The notes under the pieces were generated by a model. It searched no databases and was not told the DNA's origin. It saw only the letters and a program-made list of their open reading frames with translations. This document shows positions 42,465-50,634 of a DNA stretch of 62,684 bases, in pieces. How positions within the stretch are numbered: the first letter of the stretch is position 1; every line of letters begins with the position of its first letter. Origin of the DNA: an uncultured Synergistales bacterium (lineage in GTDB: Bacteria > Synergistota > Synergistia > Synergistales > Aminobacteriaceae); NCBI GenBank assembly GCA_905233455.1, contig CAJOES010000002.1:1-62684 (forward strand). The letters are read 5' to 3'. Position numbers and translations under genes: made by a program.

Positions 42465-44182
42465 AGCACCTCGCCTAACTTCTGACGCTCGACAAGTGCG
42501 GCAAAAAGCCCTTTCCTTGCGATAAGTTCATCATATGTGCCTTCTTCCGCTATGTGCCCGCCGTCAAGAACCAGAATCCTTCCGCAGTGCCTGACAGTAG
42601 AAAGCCTGTGTGCAATTACTATCCTCGTGCATTTCAGCCGGTCCAGAGAATCAGATACTATCTTCTGCGTTATGTTGTCGAGTGCGCTCGTTGCCTCATC
42701 GAACAGCAGTATTTTCGGTTTGGGCGCAACTGCACGGGCAATAATTATGCGCTGTCTCTGCCCGCCTGAAATAGTCCCGGCCCCCTCGCTAATCATCGTG
42801 TTCATACCCATAGGCATTTTGCGTATGTCGTCCGCAATCCCGGCCATCTCTGCCGCCTCCCACACTTCTTCCTCTGTTATCTGGGGAGCTGATATTGTGA
42901 TGTTGGAGTAGATACTGCCGGGGAACAATCCGCTGTTCTGCATGACACACCCTACACGGCTTCGGAGGTAACGCAGGTCAAGAGTCTTTATGTCGATCCC
43001 GTCATAATAGACCACGCCGCTTGAAGGAGTCTCGAACCCAAGCAGAAGCCTCATCAGCGTGCTTTTTCCGCAACCGCTCTTCCCCACGATTGCGACATAT
43101 TCGCCGGGACGAATCTTCAGCGAAAGATTGTCGAGAATGAACGGTGTCTTGCTGCTGTACCTGAAACTGACTCTGTTCAGTTCAACGCCTCCCCTGACAG
43201 CAGATAGGATTCTTCCGTGCGATATTTCCGGAACTGCTTCAAGCACGGGACGTATCATGCTCATCATCGGGCCGATCATTGCCGCGGTCAGGGTTACCTC
43301 ACAGAAAGCGATGAATGCCCCCGATAACAGGCTGTATGATGCCATGAACGCCATATAGTCTTCAGGCGCGGTGCCGGCATTGTAGGCTTCAAGGTACAGC
43401 ACGAACGTCCCGACAAGCGTTATTGCCGGCTGTATTACCGGAGTCAGCTTCAGGAACAACGGCGGATCATATTCGAGCTTTGCTTCATGCTTGTAGTGTG
43501 AGGCCCATTTAGCGAATGCCCTGCGTTCTGCTCCTGCAAGTTTGATCTTCTGAATGCCGGTGATGAAAGCATAAATCAGCCCGTATTCCTCCGCACTGAG
43601 TTTCATTCTTTGCTTCAGTATCCATGAATGGCCGTGTATGAGGAGCAGTGATGATACGAACAATGCCGCCATTATCCATAGTGCCGGCATGACTAACACG
43701 GGAGCAAATGAGAATATCTGACGCAGGTATATCAAGCTGATAAACGCCGTAAGCCCTACGGAAAAAACTACGTTCACTATTGAAGTGCAAAGCATTGTTA
43801 CGCTGGCAGCCCTCTGGGAAAGCTCGCCTGATGAAAAACTCTTGAAGAATAATGCCGGAAGCGTGAGCATTCTCATCATTACCCCTGCGCTGACAGATAC
43901 GTTTGCTTTTATCTCGATACGTGAAATCACGAGTGCCCTTGCTATCTGCAGCAATGCAGCAGAAATTCCGGAAAGCACGATAAAGACAAATATTGCTGTC
44001 AGGGACGACATATCATGAGAGTATATGACCTGAGAATATATAATGCGTGTCATGAATGGAGCTGCCATAGAGAACAGCGCGATAAACAAAGTTATCATTG
44101 CTATGTATGCAATGTCCGAAAATGAAAGGCTCTTTGCGGCAAATTTCATGAGATCCATAATACTCAGCCTGCGTGCTGGCAT
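42461..44182 (-). CDS. NHLM-type bacteriocin ABC exporter, main part (split from its N-terminus)
   Basis: 573 residues. Six membrane helices (about 25-300) are followed by an ATPase with Walker A GKSGCGKSTL, signature ISGGQRQR, Walker B ILLFDEATSALD and the switch His in IAHRLS. The helical-to-linker start ARRLSIMDLMKFAAKSLS matches the middle of NHLM second-ABC proteins, which have an extra N-terminal cytoplasmic region. That region is the separate ORF at 44187-44660. Removing one A from AGCAATATGC joins them as GSICFYNPMPARRL. No ribosome binding site precedes the ATG, so the split is probably a disabling frameshift. Confidence 0.85.
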   Translation of the reverse strand: MPARRLSIMDLMKFAAKSLSFSDIAYIAMITLFIALFSMAAPFMTRIIYSQVIYSHDMSSLTAIFVFIVLSGISAALLQIARALVISRIEIKANVSVSAGVMMRMLTLPALFFKSFSSGELSQRAASVTMLCTSIVNVVFSVGLTAFISLIYLRQIFSFAPVLVMPALWIMAALFVSSLLLIHGHSWILKQRMKLSAEEYGLIYAFITGIQKIKLAGAERRAFAKWASHYKHEAKLEYDPPLFLKLTPVIQPAITLVGTFVLYLEAYNAGTAPEDYMAFMASYSLLSGAFIAFCEVTLTAAMIGPMMSMIRPVLEAVPEISHGRILSAVRGGVELNRVSFRYSSKTPFILDNLSLKIRPGEYVAIVGKSGCGKSTLMRLLLGFETPSSGVVYYDGIDIKTLDLRYLRSRVGCVMQNSGLFPGSIYSNITISAPQITEEEVWEAAEMAGIADDIRKMPMGMNTMISEGAGTISGGQRQRIIIARAVAPKPKILLFDEATSALDNITQKIVSDSLDRLKCTRIVIAHRLSTVRHCGRILVLDGGHIAEEGTYDELIARKGLFAALVERQKLGEVL

Positions 44183-44186
44183 GGGG

Positions 44187-44660
44187 TTATAGAAGCATAT
44201 TGCTTCCGGTGTTCAGGGTATCCTTCGTAGATGAATTTATGCGCACACGTTTTCCCGTTGAATGATCCTTGTAGTAATAGCCCCGTCCTGAAGGCATTAG
44301 TGCCACATAACGGCCGTCCTTAGCCGTACCGAGATATACGCCGGAAGCATCTTTGTACCAGTCCCCTTTAAGCTCGACATACCTGCGCATTACCCCATGA
44401 GGCCCGAAAATATTTTCCAGCCTGTCCGAAAGGGTATCATCTTCCCTCACTTCAATTTTTCTCAGGAAATCTTCAGGAATGTCATAGAACCGTGCAATTT
44501 CCTCAATGGCATTTGCGGCATTGGCTATTTCATTCTCCTTTAATTCCTCGTTGATTCTTTCGCCTGAAACTGCTTCAGTAATGTCGCTGAAGGCATTTGA
44601 AAACGCTTCTTCATCGGCATGTATCCTTGCTCTTAACTGTTCTTCAAACCAAGCTGCCAT
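44187..44660 (-). CDS. NHLM-type bacteriocin ABC exporter, N-terminal cytoplasmic part
   Basis: 157 residues starting MAAWFEEQLRARIHADEEAF, which is the N-terminus expected of NHLM second-ABC exporters. It contains RRYVELKGDWYKDASGVYLG and ALMPSGRGYYYKDHSTGKRV from the same region. It stops with TAA just before the downstream membrane domain, whose ATG is four bases later in another frame. It may be produced as an isolated domain, but a one-base insertion breaking a single ~735-residue gene is more likely. Follows the peptidase-exporter gene after 18 bases. Confidence 0.82.
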   Translation of the reverse strand: MAAWFEEQLRARIHADEEAFSNAFSDITEAVSGERINEELKENEIANAANAIEEIARFYDIPEDFLRKIEVREDDTLSDRLENIFGPHGVMRRYVELKGDWYKDASGVYLGTAKDGRYVALMPSGRGYYYKDHSTGKRVRINSSTKDTLNTGSNMLL

Positions 44661-44678
44661 TTTATATTTTTTCCTGCC

Positions 44679-46520
44679 TTATTCATTCGTTATCAGTTCC
44701 GCGTAATATTCACAGCGTCCCATTAATTCTTTGTGCGTTCCCCTGTCGAGGATATGACCTTCCTTCATTACGATAATTTCATCGCAATCACGAATAATCG
44801 ACAGCCTGTGAGATATGATTATGCGTGTTATCCTTCTGAGTTTTATATGCTCCATGAGGTCATATTCAGTCTTTGCGTCAAGCGCGCTTGTAGCCTCGTC
44901 CATAATGATTATCGTAGGTTCCTGCGCCAAGACTCCGGCAATCTCTATCCTCTGACGCTGGCCTCCGGAGAAATTCCGCCCGCCTTCCTGGACATCTGCG
45001 GAATAGTCGCCTTCTCTCTGCACAATGTCATCATGAACTGCCGCATCACGTGCCGCAAGGATAACCTCAAAATTCTCTATGGACTTGTCCCACATGCGTA
45101 TATTGTTCGCGACGGTGTCCTCAAACAGCGTAATATCCTGATTCACGCTGGCAACGGAACTCGTGAATATATTGCGGTTGATCTCGTCCCTGCGTTTGCC
45201 GTCAAACAGTATTTCCCCGCTCCACACCGGATACAGTCCCGTAATCAGTTTCGCGACCGTAGATTTTCCGCACCCGGAAGCACCGACTATAGCTACGCTG
45301 TTTCCTGCCTCAACCGTCATGGAGAAATCTTCAAGTATGGGCTTCTCCAGCTTGTTGTAGCCGAACGTTACGTTTTTGACTTCAACGCGTCCCTTCAGCT
45401 TGTTGATCTCTTCCGGAAGTTCTCCGGTGTCCGAATAATCCACGTCAACAGGATATTTGAACACGTCCTGTACTCGTTCCATTCTCGTGCGCATTTCCTG
45501 TATCTTCTGTCCTGCCTGTATCAGTGATGCCGCCGGGGCAGAAAATGCGGTCAGGTAGCCGTTGAATGCAGAAATCAAACCTATAGTCCATTCACCGTTC
45601 ATGATGAGCCTGACTCCCAGGAACAGAATTATGTTTGACGTTATGAGCGACAACAATGCCGGAAGCTGTCCCAATGTCTGATCCAGTTTCGCATATTTGG
45701 CCGTCTGTGCGAACGCGTTAGCCTGAAACCCTGCCCACCTCGCAAAAAATCCGTTCTCCGCACCGGCTGACTTTATCGTCTCTATCATGTTGATTCCAAG
45801 AAGCGTAGTGCCCTGAAGGTTAGCCATATCCCGCATCTGAACACGGGTAATATCAACTCGCTTTGCGGAGATTACGTTAGCCAGAAAAATATTCACCAGA
45901 ACTGTAGCGATTCCTATCAGTGCAAGAATGGGGCTGTAATTTATCATGATTACGAGGTTAAGCACCATTGCCCCGAAATCCAGAATCAACGGCGTGAACG
46001 TATTGATTAATGTGTTGGTGATGTCCTTGTTTGACTGCTGACGCTGTACTATGTCCCCTGCCATCCTCTGCTCGAAAAATTCAACGGGAAGCCGCAGGAT
46101 ATGCCACAAAAATGACGTGTTCGCAACAGCAGACATTTTCCCCTGAAGCCTGAGCAGGTACACAGTCTTGATCCATAATGATGCAATCTGTGAGGCAGCG
46201 GTCAGGCCAAGAAGCACAAAGAATCCTGAAGACCACTGCACAGCATTGCGCGTCAGAAGGCGGTCAACAAAGAAACGCGAGAAGGCCGGCATTAAGACTC
46301 CTGCAAGAGATGCTATTAGTGTGGTTAATATGATAAGAAGGAACATTTGAAACGTCCCTTTGAGTCTCTCTGATGCAAATTTTAGGATTGAGGCCGGTTT
46401 GCCTGACGGGGTAAAATCTTCTTCTGGTTCAAACAGCATACATATTCCTGAATATGATTCCTCGAATTCCTGAAGGGAAACTTTGACTCTTCCTCTTGCA
46501 GGGTCATTCAGAGAAACCAC
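44679..46520 (-). CDS. NHLM-type peptidase/ABC exporter, membrane and ATPase part
   Basis: 613 residues in frame. They start within the peptidase domain at SLNDPARGRVKVSLQEFEESYSG, then pass through six membrane helices and an ATPase (Walker A GASGCGKSTV, signature FSGGQRQR, Walker B IIMDEATSALD, switch His in ISHRLS). This is the C-terminal bulk of a PCAT-type exporter that removes GG leaders and exports the core peptide. Its N-terminal peptidase half is the ORF at 46504-46827. A C11 tract at 46524-46534 (G11 in the gene) and missing coding sequence separate them. The apparent ATG here lies inside the old peptidase domain, so an intact product is not expected. Confidence 0.85.
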   Translation of the reverse strand: MVSLNDPARGRVKVSLQEFEESYSGICMLFEPEEDFTPSGKPASILKFASERLKGTFQMFLLIILTTLIASLAGVLMPAFSRFFVDRLLTRNAVQWSSGFFVLLGLTAASQIASLWIKTVYLLRLQGKMSAVANTSFLWHILRLPVEFFEQRMAGDIVQRQQSNKDITNTLINTFTPLILDFGAMVLNLVIMINYSPILALIGIATVLVNIFLANVISAKRVDITRVQMRDMANLQGTTLLGINMIETIKSAGAENGFFARWAGFQANAFAQTAKYAKLDQTLGQLPALLSLITSNIILFLGVRLIMNGEWTIGLISAFNGYLTAFSAPAASLIQAGQKIQEMRTRMERVQDVFKYPVDVDYSDTGELPEEINKLKGRVEVKNVTFGYNKLEKPILEDFSMTVEAGNSVAIVGASGCGKSTVAKLITGLYPVWSGEILFDGKRRDEINRNIFTSSVASVNQDITLFEDTVANNIRMWDKSIENFEVILAARDAAVHDDIVQREGDYSADVQEGGRNFSGGQRQRIEIAGVLAQEPTIIIMDEATSALDAKTEYDLMEHIKLRRITRIIISHRLSIIRDCDEIIVMKEGHILDRGTHKELMGRCEYYAELITNE

Positions 46521-46827
46521 CCACCCCCCCCCCCTCCCAGAAAGCTATAGCCGGGAATGTTCCGTTCTCGCTGAGTGTCTTTGCGTTGCACCTAAATGCA
46601 CGGGGTTTGAGTTTGTACTTCTTCGCAACATTGTACATGCTTTTCATGTTTGAGCCGTCCCTTGAGACTCCGCACTCCTTGCGCAGTTCCTCAAGGGGAA
46701 TCCAAAGCCCGTAATACGCAAGCACCATAGCGAGAGATGCCGCACCGCATTCAAGGGCTTCCATTTGCATTATTACGGGAACTTTAGCCGTACCTTTTGT
46801 AATGGGCTGTGTGATTTTTTTTGCCAT
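46504..46827 (-). CDS. NHLM-type peptidase/ABC exporter, N-terminal C39 peptidase part
   Basis: 107 residues beginning MAKKITQPITKGTAKVPVIMQ. The nucleophile Cys is in MEALECGAASLAMVLAYYG, and the C39 fold continues to GTFPAIAFWE. At that point family members normally continue through the catalytic His block (NHFVV) before reaching NDPA. Here a G11 tract replaces it, and the frame ends 11 residues later. With the other frame one gets WVVSLNDPARGRV directly, so about 15 residues including the His are absent even if the frame is corrected. RBS GGAACAATC region is weak. The downstream ORF continues the protein. Confidence 0.8.
   Translation of the reverse strand: MAKKITQPITKGTAKVPVIMQMEALECGAASLAMVLAYYGLWIPLEELRKECGVSRDGSNMKSMYNVAKKYKLKPRAFRCNAKTLSENGTFPAIAFWEGGGVGGFSE
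46524..46534. repeat. C11 homopolymer in the peptidase domain of the RiPP exporter
   Basis: Eleven consecutive C (G11 in the gene), bordered by ACCACCCA on one side and TCCCAG on the other. It sits where the catalytic His segment of the C39 domain is expected. Confidence 0.93.
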
Positions 46828-46840
46828 GAAGATTGTTCCT

Positions 46841-47308
46841 TTACTTCAGAAGAAATGAGACGGGTTTTACTGTGTCAACAACATAAACTGCATGAGAAAC
46901 TTTTTCGGGCGCGTTCTGAATGTTCACAGCCACCTGAATCAGTTTGTCCCCGTCATGTATTCCCATATTCAGCGCGTTTGTCTCCCCGATAAGCTCAATG
47001 ATCCTGCTGTAGGGTGTCGTTGTGCCTGCTACCTGCGCAACAGTTCCGTGAAGTTCGGAGTCAGGTATGCGCACAGTCATTCCTTCTTTGAGTCTGGAAG
47101 CATTGTCGGGAGGAATGAAGGCTAATGATGTCCTGCCTTCGGTGTATATATAGGACGAGAATGACACTTCAAGGCTTCCGGCAAGTATCCAGAATAGGAA
47201 TCCTGCCAGAAATACAATGATGGACGATAAGATGATCCATGCCCCCGGAGCTGTTATATGTATGTATTCATTCAGCTGCTACGGTGAATTGATTCTTGGT
47301 GAGGGCAT
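46841..47308 (-). pseudogene. NHLM-type secretion protein (short HlyD family), amber-interrupted
   Basis: Starts at ATG 47308 behind AAAGGAG. The reading is MPSPRINSP, then TAG at 47279-47281, then QLNEYIHITAPGAW and a membrane helix (SSIIVFLAGFLFWILAG), and a lipoyl/beta-barrel part to 46841. Relatives have SPEQL at this place, so a GAG or GAA to TAG change is the simple explanation. TAG ends many neighbouring genes, so recoding is unlikely. About 155 residues if read through. Reinitiation at 47167 would lose the membrane anchor. First gene of the exporter operon. Confidence 0.8.
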
Positions 47309-47340
47309 TTATACTGCTCCTTTCATGAAAGATGGTGAAT

Positions 47341-47370
47341 ATTATAGCTAGCTTGCTTCTCTTGCTTCAA
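47341..47370 (-). promoter_or_regulatory. Probable promoter of the NHLM exporter operon
   Basis: On the minus strand TTGAAG (47365-47370), 18-base spacer, TATAAT (47341-47346), inside the 3' end of the response-regulator gene and 33 bases upstream of the HlyD-like start. Confidence 0.55.
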
Positions 47371-48154
47371 ACTCTCCTGCTGAGAATTCCGACCAGCTGT
47401 AACAGCTCAGGTAATCCCCCCGATACTGCCTTGCCGCTGAAGGATCACCCTTAAGGTAACGGTAAGCATCACAGTCGAAACTGTCAGGATTGACGGCGAT
47501 ATGATTTTTGGTTCGCACGAGAATATTTCTCATTCCTGCGTCTTCAAGCGTGCGTGTCAGGGAGTTCACGAGAACATGATAGTAGCCGTTCACCGTCTCG
47601 TTGTATGGTTTGTCCCCGAACAAAGACGCACATGCTTCACGGGCAGTAACGGGTGCTCCCCTGCGGTCAACAAGAAGCGCAAGAAGCTCTTTTGCCCTGC
47701 TTCTTGGGAAGTTCAGTATCTTTCCGTCAATGAACACGCTGAATCCCCCGAAAGTCTGAACGTAAACTTTTCCGCTTGTCCTCAGCGGTGCAGGGTAATA
47801 GTACGAAAGGTAATTCAGTTCCCTGATTATGTCTTCCTCAGATACTTTCTTAAGGAGGTAAGCATCAGCATGGACTGCAAAAGCCTGCTGAAAATATTTC
47901 TTTGATTTTGTTGTGAAGATTATGTGTGTATCCTTGTGAATGGCTTTAAGACGTGAAGCAAGCTCAAGGCCGTTCATTTTTCCCGGTTCAAGCTCGATCT
48001 CAATGAAAGCGGCATCAAAGCTCAATGATGACATGTTTAACGCTTCTTCTGCTGACGGTATGCTGAAAACGCGGACTTCAGGTTTTGCCTTGTGCAGTAT
48101 TTCGGTAAGGGAATCAAGATCAAGCCGGTGATTATCCACAATTAAAAAGCTCAT
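47348..48154 (-). CDS. Response-regulator-like transcription factor with SARP-type DNA-binding domain
   Basis: 268 residues. The N-terminal receiver-like domain (1-120) begins MSFLIVDNHRL. The C-terminal winged-helix/SARP-like domain (about 135-235) reads VQTFGGFSVFIDGKILNFPRSRAKELLALLVDRRG. The site that holds the phosphorylated Asp in receivers reads FIEIEL, so the residue is Glu, and the acidic pair at the N-terminus is DN, not DD. It probably works without phosphorylation. Start chosen at ATG 48154 behind AAGGAAGG; 48181 would add nine residues. Placed just upstream of the exporter operon, it is the likely regulator of the RiPP locus. No histidine kinase is nearby. Confidence 0.82.
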   Translation of the reverse strand: MSFLIVDNHRLDLDSLTEILHKAKPEVRVFSIPSAEEALNMSSLSFDAAFIEIELEPGKMNGLELASRLKAIHKDTHIIFTTKSKKYFQQAFAVHADAYLLKKVSEEDIIRELNYLSYYYPAPLRTSGKVYVQTFGGFSVFIDGKILNFPRSRAKELLALLVDRRGAPVTAREACASLFGDKPYNETVNGYYHVLVNSLTRTLEDAGMRNILVRTKNHIAVNPDSFDCDAYRYLKGDPSAARQYRGDYLSCYSWSEFSAGEFEAREAS

Positions 48155-48358
48155 TCGACACCTTCCTTTCATTACTGACATGCTGTAATTTTACAACACA
48201 CAAAGAAAATGTGAAATCAGCAATAAATTTCAATCCTGTTTTCTGCTGCCGTTCCTGAAACTGTATTGCGCAGGTCTTTTGTGTTATATGAAAAAACGAT
48301 AATCGTATAATGATAATGCACTTCAAATGTACGGAAATACTATACAGGAGGCTTTATT

Positions 48359-49180
48359 ATGTTAAATGACATTGAAAAATCTGAACTGGAAAATTACTTT
48401 GCTAACCGTTTCATTAAACAGCATAACCTTGAAGATTCTAATGATGACTTTCTTGCGCAGTGGCAGGAATGGATAAACATTATTCCTCTTCGGAGTGCAG
48501 GAGAGATCCTGAATGAAAATATCTGCAGGAAACGTCCGGTTCAGTTCAAGAGTCCAGAAAGCATTACTATAGAAATCTACAATTCTGTTGCTGGAAAAGT
48601 CCCGGTTATCGTCTTCGGCAGTTCTGCAGACTTCGAGAATTTCATCGTGAACCTGATCCATAAGGGAGAAAGGCCGGACAATATTTCGCAGACCGGAGCA
48701 TCATTCATATACGGGAAGACTCAGCGTTTCCTTGTGCTGTCGAAGAAGTATTACAGCAACACCGAACCTGATTTTGTCGGGCTGTCCTCTGAGGAATGGC
48801 GGGAAAAGTCCATGATCTTACGGCGTGAGCATGAATGCACGCACTACTACACCAAGAGGTTTTACGGCTCTGCATCGAACAGCCTGCATGATGAACTTAT
48901 TGCGGACTTCTGCGGAATGTATGAGGCATTCGGACGCTATGAGGCGGGATTGTTCCGGCACTTCATGGGGATTGACGGGACTCGCGGGGGCAGATTGTCG
49001 GTGTACACTGCCGGGCTGTCTGAAGGCGTGAGGGAGGTTGTTGCGGAGACTGCCTGCCGGTGTGCTGATGCTCTGGAAGCATGGTCGGAGTCTGAGAGCT
49101 TCAGGAACATGGACAAAGCGTCGAGGATAAACCATCTGTGCGAAACGGACATTAAGGAAATGAGCAATAATAAGATATAA
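48359..49180 (+). CDS. Uncharacterised protein with HExxH motif
   Basis: 273 residues. I do not recognise the family. No signal peptide or membrane segment. Residues about 160-190 read RREHECTHYYTKRFYG, then SLHDELIADFCGMYEAF. The HECTH fits the zincin HExxH pattern, and the Glu of DELIADF about 22 residues later could be the third zinc ligand, as in gluzincins. A GGAGG site precedes the ATG and TATAAT is seen at 48306-48311. Divergent from the RiPP regulator, so co-regulation with the RiPP locus is possible. Peptidase function is an inference from the motif only. Confidence 0.7.
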   Translation: MLNDIEKSELENYFANRFIKQHNLEDSNDDFLAQWQEWINIIPLRSAGEILNENICRKRPVQFKSPESITIEIYNSVAGKVPVIVFGSSADFENFIVNLIHKGERPDNISQTGASFIYGKTQRFLVLSKKYYSNTEPDFVGLSSEEWREKSMILRREHECTHYYTKRFYGSASNSLHDELIADFCGMYEAFGRYEAGLFRHFMGIDGTRGGRLSVYTAGLSEGVREVVAETACRCADALEAWSESESFRNMDKASRINHLCETDIKEMSNNKI

Positions 49181-49219
49181 TCACAAAATTAATTTTAGTT
49201 CAGATGAGGGATTATCGTA

Positions 49220-49426
49220 ATGGCCGGACGTAAAAAGAAGAATCAAGACTGCGGCGAACTATTAAACGAGCATATACTGAAAAATTATTCGGGCGGTGTA
49301 GGCGCGGGGTTAAATGACTTGACGCGCCTGAAGGTCAAATGCCCTGTTGCAAGCTGTTCATTTGAGTGCAATACTTTCGGTGAAATGAATATACATATCA
49401 GGAGCACACACCCTGAGCTGTGCTGA
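49220..49426 (+). CDS. Mini-protein with a C2H2 zinc finger
   Basis: 68 residues with a basic start (AGRKKKNQDCGELL) and one zinc-finger candidate near the C-terminus, CPVASC-x12-HIRSTH, that is C-x4-C-x12-H-x4-H. This spacing matches the classical C2H2 finger rather than the shorter Ros-type finger of proteobacteria. GATGAGGGATT lies upstream of the ATG. It sits between the HExxH gene and malic enzyme on the same strand. DNA or RNA binding is possible; function unknown. Confidence 0.6.
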   Translation: MAGRKKKNQDCGELLNEHILKNYSGGVGAGLNDLTRLKVKCPVASCSFECNTFGEMNIHIRSTHPELC

Positions 49427-49455
49427 AAATTTATTGATTGGGGATAGCAATACTT

Positions 49456-50631
49456 ATGGACTACGCAAAAGAATCATTAAGGCTTCATGAGCAGTGGAAG
49501 GGAAAAATTGAAGTCATATCAACAGTTCCCGTATCAACGAAAGATGATTTGTCGCTGGCATACACGCCTGGAGTTGCCCAGCCGTGCTTGGAGATACAGA
49601 AGGACATCAGCAAGAGCTATACGCTTACACGTCGTCATAACCTGTGCCTTGTAGTTACGGACGGAAGCGCGGTGCTCGGACTCGGCGACATAGGCCCGGA
49701 AGCAGGAATGCCCGTAATGGAGGGAAAATGCGTGCTGTTCAAATCGTTCGGCGGGGTTGATGCGTTCCCTCTGTGCGTGAAGACGAAAGATGTTGATGCG
49801 TTTGTTGAGACGGTCTACAACATTTCCGGCTCATTCGGCGGGATAAATCTTGAGGACATTTCAGCTCCCAGGTGCTTTGAGATTGAACGCAAACTGAAGG
49901 AACGGTGCGACATTCCCATATTCCATGATGACCAGCACGGGACGGCAGTAATAACGCTTGCAGGACTCACCAACGCGCTGAAGGTTGTAGGAAAGAAGCT
50001 GAATGAAATCAAAATTGCTGTCAGCGGTGCAGGTGCTGCGGCTATAGCTATCACTAAGCTGTTGCTGTCGGCAGGAGTGAAGGACATAACTTTATGCGAC
50101 AGAACCGGCGCAATCTACAAGGGACGCGAAAAGGGCATGAACTGGATCAAGCGTGAAATGTCGGAAGTAACGAATCCTGACGGCATAAGGGGTACACTTG
50201 CGGACGCTATGAGGGGTGCTGACGTGTTCATCGGTGTATCTGCGCCGAAATCGGTTAATGGCGGTATGGTGCGCTCAATGGCACGAGACCCGATAATATT
50301 CGCGTGTGCAAATCCTACGCCTGAAATATTCCCTGACGAGGCGAAAGAGGCAGGAGCAAAAATCATCTCTACAGGCAGAAGTGATTACCCGAACCAGATA
50401 AATAACGTGCTTGCATTTCCGGGCATATTCAGGGGAGCTTTTGACGTTAGAGCCAGCGACATCAATGAGGCGATGAAGATAGCTGCATCAAAGGCACTTG
50501 CGGGGCTTGTGAGTGATTCGGAACTCAGCGAGGAGTACATTATTCCTGCGGCATTCGACAAGCGAGTCGGTCCTGCTGTTGCGGAGGCTGTAGCCATGGC
50601 GGCAAGGGATTCAGGCGTTGCGAGGCTGTGA
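49456..50631 (+). CDS. NAD(P)-dependent malic enzyme
   Basis: 391 residues, the short bacterial type without a phosphotransacetylase domain. It has the N-terminal KIEVISTVPV and LSLAYTPGVAQPC blocks, the active-site Tyr/Lys region, the metal site in IFHDDQHGTAVI, the nucleotide loop AVSGAGAAAIAI and the late SDYPNQINNVLAFPGIFRGA. It oxidatively decarboxylates malate to pyruvate. Start taken at ATG 49456 because the family begins MDYAKESLRLHE; TTG 49438 is less likely. Forms a transcription unit with the AEC carrier. Confidence 0.93.
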   Translation: MDYAKESLRLHEQWKGKIEVISTVPVSTKDDLSLAYTPGVAQPCLEIQKDISKSYTLTRRHNLCLVVTDGSAVLGLGDIGPEAGMPVMEGKCVLFKSFGGVDAFPLCVKTKDVDAFVETVYNISGSFGGINLEDISAPRCFEIERKLKERCDIPIFHDDQHGTAVITLAGLTNALKVVGKKLNEIKIAVSGAGAAAIAITKLLLSAGVKDITLCDRTGAIYKGREKGMNWIKREMSEVTNPDGIRGTLADAMRGADVFIGVSAPKSVNGGMVRSMARDPIIFACANPTPEIFPDEAKEAGAKIISTGRSDYPNQINNVLAFPGIFRGAFDVRASDINEAMKIAASKALAGLVSDSELSEEYIIPAAFDKRVGPAVAEAVAMAARDSGVARL

Positions 50632-50634
50632 GGC

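Noticed and set aside
44733-45527. 264-residue ORF antisense to the peptidase-exporter ATPase
   Set aside because: Fully opposite conserved ABC motifs. The translation is Tyr/His/Arg rich and looks like a mirror of the sense gene.
47279-47281. TAG in the HlyD-like gene read as a recoded amino acid
   Set aside because: TAG terminates several sound genes nearby (MacA copy 1, the citrate-operon carrier, the lactonase and the regulator), and no pyrrolysine genes are in the window, so a nonsense change is simpler.
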